In this document: positions 28,401 to 40,400 of the stretch, in pieces
Numbering within the stretch: the stretch's first letter is position 1
Layout: the number at the start of each line of letters is the position of its first letter
Source of the DNA: Ectobius pallidus
Lineage: Eukaryota > Arthropoda > Insecta > Blattodea > Ectobiidae
Direction of reading: 5' to 3'
DNA length: 64,000 nucleotides
Assembly (NCBI GenBank): GCA_964059195.1
Contig: CAXKWD010000011.1
Coordinates: 32,722,566-32,786,565, forward strand
Made by a program: the position numbers and the translations under genes
Notes under the pieces: generated by a model
Database searches by the model: none
Seen by the model: only the letters and a program-made list of their open reading frames with translations
Told to the model about the DNA's origin: nothing

Positions 28401-31400
28401 ATTTCCTATCAGTAAACCACTAATCAGTGTCACTTCTCTTTGTTTAAACTACTTCAACAAAACAATAATTTCGTGAATTAGAAATGGCATATTAAGAAAC
28501 TACAGTGAGTCCCATGCAAGAGTTGACCAATCATGCGAGTTTCTGCGTCGCAGTGGGCACAGCTCCAACTCCCGAGCGATCGGATTAAATATCTATGCAA
28601 AAAAAGCCGCAAATGGTGTAATGGTTCAGTTTCTCACATTTACAGTTGGAATTACAATTAAAATAACCACGTACTTCATCACAAGAGATGTTGGAAATGT
28701 CCTCCTCTTGCAATCCACACTACACTGGCATCTTTTCAGGAAATTTACTTTCATGTACATAAGTTCAGCTTCCGAGATAGAGTTAATTTCTCTTGTGATA
28801 TTGTCTTTAAGTTCTTCTAATGTATGGGAAATTGACCTATACACTTTATATTTCAAGTTTCCCCATAAATAATAGCCATATACTGTTAGAAGAATTTAAA
28901 GACAATATCAAGAGAAATTAACTCTGTCTTGGAAGCTGAACTTATGCGCATGAAAGAAAATTTCCTAAAAAGGTACCAGTGTTGTGTGAATGCAAGAGGA
29001 GGACATTTCCAGCATCTCTTGTGATGAGGTACGTGGTTATTTTCATTGTAATTCCAACTGTAAATGTGAGAACCTGAACCATTACATTGTTCGTGGCTTT
29101 ATTTGCATAGATATTTCACCCGATCACTTGTAAGTTGCACCTGTGCCCACCGCGATGCAGAAACCCGCATGATTGGCCAACTCTTGCATGGGACTCACTG
29201 TAGATGAGATAACAAAATTGTTTAAAAACCTATAGAAGAGGAGTTTCCAACTTCAAGAGATGCTAGGGCCAAAAATATGTACAGGAGTTGAAAATGAAGT
29301 AAAGCTAAAGGAATTTTGTCTATTTTACGGAACCCGGAGGTTCACTGACATGCTTACATGACCATGCAATTCAACCCCGTTCTGTGCTAAGTCCATCCCA
29401 CCATCCTTTGCAAATCCTACTTCCCTTAAATCTATTATAATACTGTCCTCCCACCTAGGCCTAGAACTTCCAAGTGATTTCTTCCCTTCGGGTCTCCCAG
29501 TCAATATTTTTAAGATACTGTATATGTCTTTCCTCTCCCATGTGCGCAACAGGTCCAACCCATTTCACCTTCCGTGATTTAATTGAAGTGTATAGGTTAT
29601 GAAGTTCATCATTATGCAGTTTTCTCCACTTCCCATTTTCATCTCTGTTAGGTCCAAGTGTTTTCCTAAGCACTCTGTTTCTGAACACTCTCAGATTATG
29701 TTCTTCCCCAAGGGTAAGGGACCATGTCTCACATCCATATAATACAACTGGTAGGACAATTGTCTTACAATTTTTTGTTTTTAGGTATCTGGACAGAAGA
29801 CGAGAAGATAAAAGTTTCTGAATTGCATAAAAACAAGCAATTCCTTATTTTAGTCAAATGCCACCTAATTTCTGTCTTAATAATTAAGCTACTATTTTTA
29901 TCTGTAATTATTACTCCCTGATATTTGAGTTTCTCCACTTGTTCTAATGCTTTATTGGCTAAGCTAATATTTTGTAGCACATCACTTTGAGGTTTCATGA
30001 TCATATTCATAGTTTTTTCTGTACCGTATTACTTTCCTATCCAACATTCCTGCAGGTAACGAAAAGATTTTCATTTCACTTATATCATGTACCAGTATTT
30101 TACATAGAAATTTTGAATTGCATACTTAAACTTGACTTGAATATCTAATATTAGGCAATAGAAACAATGGAATTTCAAGTTAATATTATTAAATGTTGAA
30201 GATTTATTTCACAAAAATGAAATACTTATTCATGGAATTTAAAAACAATGGAAAACAATACACCATCGAATTTAAAATTCTTACAGTTTTCAATGATTAA
30301 TGTGAAAACTGGGATCATTCTACTGCATTTAATGAAGTTACTTCAAGTTCCAAATATGTGTCTCTGCTAACTTTAATATGGACTGCAAAGTCATTTCCAT
30401 CTGTGACGATTTCTTCGCCCACAAAGCTCCCTGTTCCTTCAGGGTGAAACCATATTTTAGTAATTAAATTAAAACAGCTATATTTTTAAAACTGACTTTA
30501 GGGTCTGCAAAAAAAGACCCTAGGACTGTATGTGTCACTTTTGCCCATTAACTAGAATTTCTATTACCGGTACTATTAACTTAATTAAAAGATTTTTTAA
30601 AAAATTATTTCTAAAACAGTGGATAAAGGTTAAAACACATGATGTTTCGACTCTTCCGTAGAGTCTTCCTCAGGTTAATTGGGTTTGACACAGAGAAATT
30701 TAATGGATGTTTTATTTAATTAACTTACAAGGCAGAATCAAATGAAAACCACAATTAATTTTTTTCCACTATTTTACTGTAGGAAGATTACTTGCTTGTA
30801 CACTATTTTTCCACATAGTAGGCCTACCCTGCCAGTTCAATTCACTTATGCCATCTGATAGAAAGTGCTTTGATACTGGCGTGAGAAAAATTATTTTGGT
30901 TGACGCTGTAGCCGCTCGTGTACCTCCAATCGGACGTCTTAATCAGACTTGAACTTCTGCCCTCCAAGGTGCTCCTCCTTTAATGGACCAAAGCGCAGGG
31001 GATTGCTGGGTGCAGGTGGTTTGCTTCTACATGATAATGTCCTCCCACATCCACCATACTCACCAGATCTGTCACAATCTTTGGTCCATTAAAGGAGTAC
31101 CTTGGAGGGCAGAAGTTGAAGTCTGATGAAGATATCCAATAGGCGGTGCACGAGTGGCTACAGCATCAACCAAAATAATTTTTCTCACGTGGTATCAAAG
31201 CACTTCCTATCCGATGGTGCAAGTGCACTGAACTGGGAGGGGACTATGTGGAAAAATAATGTAACTTACAAGCAAGCAGTAAAATAGTGGAAAAAAATCA
31301 ATTGCAGTTTTCATTTGATTCTCCCTCGTAATTTAGTAAATATGAATTTAGGCATATCTAACCTATTTTCAAAAGTAATTTTGATTTTTTTTATTCAGAT

Positions 31401-34400
31401 GTTCTAGAAATGGGTTTAATATTATCTTTTTTTTTTTTTTTTTTTTTTTGCATAGGACCTTTGCTGCCTAACTTGATACGTTGACAATTTGTATTCCCAG
31501 AAAACAAAGACTAAAGTTTTGATAATATTGAGGATATTTCTGCAAAACTACCTCAACCTACATTGGAAGGAGGAACTGAACAAGCCTTGGGAGCAATAAC
31601 ATTTTCTGTAAATTTCAAGAGTTTTAATAAGCTAGATTTAGTTCTATGATAAAGCAGGGTTAAATAGATGTTAAGATTGTATTAAATGTTTATTTCATTT
31701 TGAAGACAATTTTATCTGAGTTTGTGAAATTATTGGTTCCAATTTTCTCTTTAAATATTAGTAACTTACACCTATTTAGGACAGTTCTTTAATTATTACA
31801 AAAACTGATAGGCATAGTTTTTGTATTGTAACTCTGTACTTAAATTAATTGCACAATCATTACATGTCTAACTTTCATTTCCACATTATCTTGATTTGTG
31901 TGTCCAAACGTGCCCCATAAACTGGGCAAACGGCCCCAGCTGGAGTAATTGTGCCCAACTTGCAACATGCAGGGAAAATAATTTTAAATTAAAAACAATC
32001 AATTATAAAGTAACTTAATAATAAAATTATGTTTATATGCAAAACATATCAGTGTACAAATAGCACATAAATACCACCTCCTGAATATAAATAGGTTGAG
32101 AACAAAAATCAAAGAGTTGAGAGGTGATATTTTGGTCAAAACTGCCCCATTCTCCTTACTGCATTCAACATAACTTGTCTGTCAGCGAGGTAGACCATTA
32201 AGAGCAATCAATCATAGGAGAGAGGTTCCATCTGGCGCTGTGAATCGAACTCCAGCTAGCTAAGTTGGTAGAGCGGCAGCAGGATAGCCAAAGGTCCTGG
32301 GTTCGAGTCCATGTCAGAGAAATTTTTCTCCAATAATATTCTCATGACGTGTCCAACAGAGACAGTAAGCCATGGTTCATGAATGCATATATCTATTTTT
32401 ATTCAGTGTAAAAGAGGGTAGCATAAGCATCATTAAAGTTTATATCTACCGAAATAAAGGACATATTCATCACGTGACATGCTTAATTGGCCATGGTGTA
32501 GTTATAGAAGCCTTTAATTTTATTTACAGCAACACACCTATTAAAGTTTATCTCCAGTCCAGTTTCTCTGAAACTTTGTATGTGTTAACTTTAAAGCTGA
32601 AATTGACAGTTTTAGCCACTGTTAAAGTTTCATCAGCAAAACCAAGAACTGCACCTGGTGGTAAACCGGTTACTACCTGATAATTATACTAATTTACAAT
32701 ACAGATTTCAGATAACTCATTCAACATATGGTCCATCACTAATTGTATAGAACTGGTAAAGTGGAGAACCTTGCATTAAGGGTTTGTATGACAATTACCT
32801 GATATATTTATCTGCCCGATAGAGAACTTATCTGGAAATTAGCCAACAATTACATACTCCTGACAAAATCTGTCTGGAAAAACAACTCCCAGTTAAGCTA
32901 GCAGGAAGATGGACTGGCTGATCAACTACCAACTGCCAGTTAGGGAAGCTTGATGGAAACAAGATGGCAGCACTGCAAAGCTCCATAGCCACCTGAGTTT
33001 CAGAATTGATGCTGAAAGACTGGAAGACTAACACAATAATGCTGTTTTAGGCTTACATTTGAATGAAACAGAATCGCACAAATTGATTCACGCACTAAAA
33101 ATATGTTATGTAATTTATGTTATTTTAGTTATACAAATACAAATTCGAGTTGTCGCACCTAGCGGAGGCTGATCGAACTACAACAAGCATACTTCTTCGC
33201 TCAACCAGCTAAGGTTTTTTTTTAGAAAATTTTACTGCGTTCTTCCCTATAGCAGTTCAGCTGTGATATTACAACACATCTTTCACTTAACAGCCATTTC
33301 ATAAAATATGGGAATTTTTCCCTCAAAGAGAGAAGTTATAAAACTATTGTAATTGGGTGGTCAAATATAAGTTTAAAACCTCAAATTTACTGAATATTAA
33401 GGAATTAAGTGTATTAGAAGTTGTTTCATGTGTAAAATCTGTTGATTTAATTATTTATTGCATTGAGTTACTTTTTTTTGCCATTTTTACCATGATTTAA
33501 CTCTCTTTAATACCAGGTAGTCAAGAGTAATCAGCTAGGCCTATGTCCATTTTGATCTGAGAAAATATACATCTTAAGGTACAATTTGGTATAAGATTAA
33601 CTTCAAAAAGTATGTGTGGTTAATTACTATGTAAAATAACAAACAGTGACTTTTTGTCCCACTGTAATGTTGATAGTTTTGTTATCAAAATAAATAAATA
33701 AATATTCTGACTATCTGGAATCAATTATCAGTAAATAATTTTTATTTAATCCCTCATATCTCAATTAATAATAATATTAAGACCCTAACGGTAATAGCAG
33801 AACAGCAAATGAACTGTTTTGTGTATCATTAAAATCATTGTCTAAATTATGTTCTACCCTTAATAGATTTTGAAAAACAAATTTTAAATAATGTTTTCCA
33901 TGTAGTGTGGAGGAGAAGGCATAGTAAATTTCACAGAATGAGCAGAAGAGTACTAGTTCATTATTTATGATATGTAATGAACAAGAATAGTTTTCATAAT
34001 ATGCTAGAATGTCCCACCCATAATTATGAGATGTCTATTAAGCTATATGAAAGTCTCGTATCGGGAGGAATTGTCAGGAGATGGTAATACAGGCCCTAAA
34101 CCTATTTTATATATATTTTGTTGAATTATTACGTAAATCAAATCAAATCTTTATTAGTCTTTAGACAACAGTTGTTGCATTAGACTTCTATAAAGCACAT
34201 ACCTGACATAAATATTAAACATAAAAAGTTAATTATACAACATGAAATGAATGCATGAGTAAATAAAGTAATTACTTGATACATAGTACACCTATTCTCA
34301 CCAGTATTGCCAAATAATATAACTAAATTACTCTGTTATAGGTTAAATATACCTAGATGTAGTACATTAGACAGACTTAAAAGTTTGAATTTTATAAATT

Positions 34401-37400
34401 CCCTTGTAGGACTGTCTTTGAATTCTTGAATAGAGACCTTGCCTTCTAAGTCAATCGTCAATTAATATTTTGAATTTTTGCAATGTAACATGTTGTGCAC
34501 TTTTTGGTAAGAGATTACAAAGTTCTATGCTCAGATACTTATAGCTGATGTAGATGTAGATGTAGATATCTCGTCCTGTAGATCCTGTGTTGAGCGGGGT
34601 TCAAGGATATAGAACACGTCAGATCAAAAAATACATGCATGTTATAACAATAATATAGGCCTACAGAAACTGCAAGCTGCCAAATTTATCCAAGCTGGAA
34701 ATATTCCTCCAAATTGTAGAAGGTGTGAGTTATTAAAAATTCCTTGACAGCTGTTTTGAAAGGTTTGCTCTTTCTTTGAATACATAATAATTTAATGTTG
34801 TTTGGAAGCTTGTTACATATCTGTACTGCAGAATAATAAGCACCCTTCTGAAAGAGTTTTAACGAGTTATTTGGTCTGTGTAGATCATTCATGTTTCTGG
34901 TAGTACGTCCATGTACACTAAAATTAGTTTGAAATTTATCAATATTATTCACTACATAACACATTGGGGTACGCCGTAGCGTAGTGGTTGAGGCGCTGCG
35001 CTACAAACCGGAAGGTCGCGGGTTCGATTCCCGATGAGGTCGTTGGAGTTTTTCAATTGGCCTAATCCTTCTGGTGGCACTATGGCCCTGGGGTCGACTC
35101 AGCCTCTAACAGAAATGAGTACCAGGAGAAATCCTGGGGGTAAAGGCGGCCGGTGCGTAAGGCTGACAACCTTACCACCTTCACGTGCCGCATGTCCAAA
35201 ATCTGGGAGCCTCAACCTCCTGGAACCTTCTGGGCCTTCATGGCCTGTATAGGGATCGCTTTACTTTACATAACACATAACAGAGTATATATATTCCCCT
35301 GTAAGAGTGAGGACTTTTAATTTTTCAAATAGCGGTTTACAAGATTCCCTTTTTTTCTTTCCACATATTATTCTTATTGCCCGCTTTTGTAATCTAAATA
35401 TTTTCTTCCTATGGGAAGAGTTGCCCCAGAATATGATCCCGTACCTCATTACCGAGTGAAAATATGCAAAATATACCATAAGTAATGCATCCTGTTTTAA
35501 TATACCGGTATTATTCAAAATTCTTAAAGCAAAGCATGCTGAACTCAGTTTTGGACTTATCATTTCTATGTGTGTCTTCCAGTCAAGATTTTGGTCAATT
35601 TGCAGTCCTAAAAATTTTACATTGCTAATTTCTTGTATGATTTGTGTTCCATAATTAATTTCAAGATTTGAGATACATCTGTTTTTTGTCCTAAATTGTA
35701 TAAAATGGGTCTTATTAATATTAAGTGTCATTTTATTAGCTAGAAACCATGTTATGTGTTGTAGATAGTCGAAAGTGCGGTAGATCAATCTTATGGCTAT
35801 TTCTTGTTTTATGAAGATGAATGCCTAAGTTATTCAAATTTTCTATAGCAAAAACCAAACAAGAATAGATGAATAACCCACCAGGGACAGTTATGATTTT
35901 TAAAGTTTTAAAATGTTCTTAGCAAGAGTCTTGGTTTTTTAGTCTCAATATACACCGAAGAGCCTTTTTTTGCCACATGAAAACAAAATTTGAGTTAACA
36001 GAGTTTCCCCATGTAATAAGACTCCATATAGGAAATGTGAATGAAAAAAGGCATAATAAGAATCTAACAGAAGTTTATCGCTAACATTATAGGCTATTTT
36101 AGCTTATGCAACAAAAAGTTTACTCTTGCTAATTTTTTGCATAGATTGGTAACATGATTTTCCTAATTTAATTTTTGATCAAATACTAATCCCTAATAAC
36201 TTGACTGATTTGTTTTCCTTATTTAATGCCTTCAACATAAAAATTATTTCCTCACTTTTTGTATTATTTAAGTGCAATTCATTTGCTATGAACCAGGATG
36301 ATGCTATTTCCAACATAGGCTATAACTATTTTTTTCGTTTAAATTTTCAATAGTGGTGGCTGTGTTAATGATGGTAGTGTCATCCACATAGAGAATTGAT
36401 TTATAAGGTAAAAAACTTGCGAGATCATTTATGTAAATTAAAAATAGGAAGGTCCACGGATTGATCCTTGTGGAACTCCTTTTTTTTATATGCAGTAATT
36501 CCAATCCTTGATCATTCAATCTTACTTTTTGGAATCTATTACTCAGATAGGAATTTAGTAATTGTAGTGATTGTTGTTCTATGCCATAATATTCTAGTTT
36601 TTTAAGTAATATACTATGTGAAATTGTATCTAAGGCTTTATTAAAAGATCAATTAATGTAGCACAAGTTGACCGTTTACTTTCAAAATGTGTATAGCCAT
36701 AGATGTCAGAAATTATGTTTATGGTTTAATTCACATGTAGAATTATTTTTCTGCTATAAAGACTGATTATTATAATTAAATTATTTGGTAATTATGGTAA
36801 AAATTATTTTGAAGTATTCTGAAGGTGCAACTGTTCGACATTCCAAAATATGCTTTGTTAATGTTCACAAATACAGATGTTGCATCACACTTCTTCATTC
36901 TAACATCAGAATAGATTGGAGAAGTGTAGTGTTAACCCTTTCAGAGCTGAATTTACATTTTGATAAGGATTCATCAAGTAAAGTCACTAGTCTAAAATCA
37001 GCTACGAAAATTCTAATGGAGTAGTTCTTTCTACGAATGACCACTGAATACATGGGATAAATATTTTTATATTTTAAAATAAAGAATTGATCTAGCCTAT
37101 TATGCTTATTTCTCAGCCATTTAAACAATTTTTGCAGTGACATATATGTATGATAGCAGCAGAGAAAAAATTAATTATTGTGACAGTTGAAACTGTGAGG
37201 CCAAGTTGATGTTCATTGAACATTACATATTCTCTTAGGCTTCTGTCTGCAATTTTCTCAATACTGCATACTACACAGCACATGGTGATGTCACCCAATC
37301 CTACTCCTTAATGGAACCTGCCTGGAAAGTAGGGGTTTTGGGTGGGGGAGAGATCTACCGGCGATGTTAGTGCCATCTATGTATAAACTGGTGAAACTGA

Positions 37401-40400
37401 TAAAAATTAAATAATTTGTTTCTCCTTTATTCTCTTCCTTTCCAGTCTCCTTCCTCTCTTCTTCTCACATCCTCTTCCCCCTACCTACCTATTTGAGATC
37501 TATTCCTAACCTAAACTTGGGATTGACCAGGATTCGAACACAAGACCCCTGGCACGGTAGCCAGGAGCCTTATCCATTATGCCACGAGTGAACGTTGAGC
37601 AGTGACGGAAGCTTTGATATATTTTAGTCACGATAGCTTGCATACATGAGAAGAGTTTTAACGCAAGAATCAGTCTTTATAATTTTGAGATATTTTGTTA
37701 GTTATAACCCTAGTTAGCACACTTCGTTGGCCCAACGGAGGGATTTGGTTGGCATGGTAGGGATATGTTGGGAAAAGGTTCGTTGTAATTTCCTCGTTTG
37801 GGCCAAGTCATTTTTTGGTTGGCGTTCGCGCCCGCCCTACCGTTGGGGTTATGATTGTTGGCCCAACGTTGGAATATGATCGCATTTATCTTCTCACCAG
37901 TCTTCGGCAATTTCCGGCGTGTTCGTAGTCATCGGCACAGCGCCCTTGAATGTAACGGTCATTCCTCATTCGCCATCTTGATATGTAAAGAAGTTACGCA
38001 GTTTTGATTCTCATTCATATTTCATACATAATATTAGGTAAGCCCTTTGGTTGTTCTCTTAAAATAACGTTATCATTTTTACACAATACTGTATTATGAG
38101 TGTTGCATTCATATTATAATTGAAGGTTCGTTCAACGTTACAGTACTGTAATTTCCTATTGCAAATTTGTTTCAGATGATTTACATAAAGAAAGGCAGAA
38201 GGAAGCAGAGAAGGAGCATCATATAAGCAACGAAATTCCAACTGAATTGAACCGCAGTTCAAGATCAGCAGTTCTACAGTTCAAAATCTACATCAATCGC
38301 GGGATTTTCAAGATTTCAAACTTGCAAGTAGCCTACATGGAGCATGCATGATTATTTGTCAGAATCAAGTTTTTTCGAGAAGTAGGGCCTACCCAGTAAA
38401 AATGTTAAGGTATAAATATTTGATTTATTATTAAAATGTAGATGCCCTCATTATATAGTCTAAAAAATCCAGGGAATGTTGCCAGTAACATTTAAATATG
38501 ATGTTAATCTTTATATTCTCATATAAGTTATAATGTGCACTCCTACCCTTTAATTGCCGGTACTTCATTATTAAGCTCTATCCACAATGTGCAGTTGGGC
38601 GCTTGAGAGCTGCCCAGAATATGAAGTAAACATTGAGGTTAGGGAAACATTTTACAGTACAAATAATGGGAAGGAATCGATTTATAGTGCATAATATGTA
38701 GGCTATAATAAATACATCTTGCTTTTCATAGTAACCTAATCTATTTCTTTGCACTAGTAGGCCTAAATAATTTTCAATCTCGTAATATGTAACTTGCAGT
38801 TGGGGTAGGTAGTCGAAGATGAATTTCTCGACTGCTGACAGCAACTGTACTTTGTGAATGGCGTACATTACTCACCACATGTTTTACTTTGACTACCGAC
38901 TACAGACTGCCAACTGCACATTGTGGATAGAGCTTTAGGCCTAATACGTTAGTTATATAATCAACTCTACCAAGTAACTTGCATTCTATTTGCCTGTATA
39001 ATTTAAAAACATAGTTCATGACAGGGTTAAAAAATGCATTTACATTATGTTTGAATAACCGTCTAAATCTGATTAGCTTAACTTGATTGCTAGAATGCTT
39101 TTCCATCAAATTGTTTCATCTATCCCTATAGGCCTATATGTGCACTTAATAGATTAGGTTATTTAAAACATCTTTACGAAATCATGTAAAATCTCTTCAC
39201 AAATTGCTAAAGAATTCTATCTGTTCTATTCTTAATTTAGGCTTACATTCAGTCACAATTTTGGTTATAACCCCAATAGGCTACAGTTTGTAGAATTCAA
39301 TTTAAAATGAACTCTAAAATGTTGTGTGTAGGCCTAATCAATTTCGCTAATGATCTTAACATCAGTCTTTGTAAAAGTAAAATATTACTAGATTATGGAA
39401 TAAAATGGGAATAATGGAACTTTGTGCCCCACGCGTTCCCCTTTCCACTCGCCTGGCTGTTTCCCGCATGCCACCTGCACGCTTCCCCGCAGGTCATGCC
39501 GTCATGCCTGTAGCCGCTGCTCAACGCCGGTAATGCGTAATTGCGATTGGTATGTCACCTAATATTTCACAATAAAAGTAAAATACCCTTGCACCTGGCA
39601 TTCAACCCAATTCTGTACTAATTCCATCCTACTATCCCCCACAAATCCTATTTCCCTTAAATCTACATCCTAATATTTTCTTTCCACCTACGTCTAAGTC
39701 TTCCAAGTGGTCATTTCCCTTTGGGTCTCCCACTCAGCATTTTTTAGATGTCTTTCCCCCCCATACGCACAACATGTTTAGCCCATTTCATTCCCTGTGA
39801 TTTAATTTCCCTTACTATATCTGGTGGCGAGTACAGATTATGAAGCTCGTCGTTATGCAGTTTCCTCCAGTCCCCATTTTCATCTCTCCCATAGGCCCAA
39901 ATATTTTCCTAAGCAGCCTGTTTTCGAACACACTCAGATTATGTTACAAACTGCATCTTACAATCAAAATTTTAATTGAATGTAAATTAAGAATATAATA
40001 AATAGAATTATTATGAATTTTGAAGAGATTTTACACAAATTTTTAAAGCTTTTTTAAGCCTATATTGAAGTCTTTTAAATATTATTTGATAATGAATAAG
40101 CTAATCTAAGTGCATAGGTCTATAGGAATAGATGGAACAGCATTTTAGAAATAAAGCTCTTGCAGGTTAAGCTAATCAGATTAGACTGTTTTTCAAACAT
40201 AATGTAAATACGCCTTTTAACCCTGTTATGAACTATGTTTTTAAATTATACAGGCAAATAGAATGGAAGTTACTTGATAGAGTTGATTATATTTCTAACG
40301 TATAGGCCTAATAATGGTGATGCTATAACTGGTCACAAGACTGCTGGATAACAAATTAACTAATCACAGTAGGCTAAAAGATTGCACATTGTTACTTAAC

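Noticed and set aside
32372..32680. 102-codon plus-strand open frame
   Set aside because: No motif and no splice support; it overlaps the SINE end at 32395 and otherwise unrecognised intron.
38578..38868. 96-codon minus-strand open frame
   Set aside because: Contained within the TTA-flanked MITE 38574-38934; no homology to any known domain.
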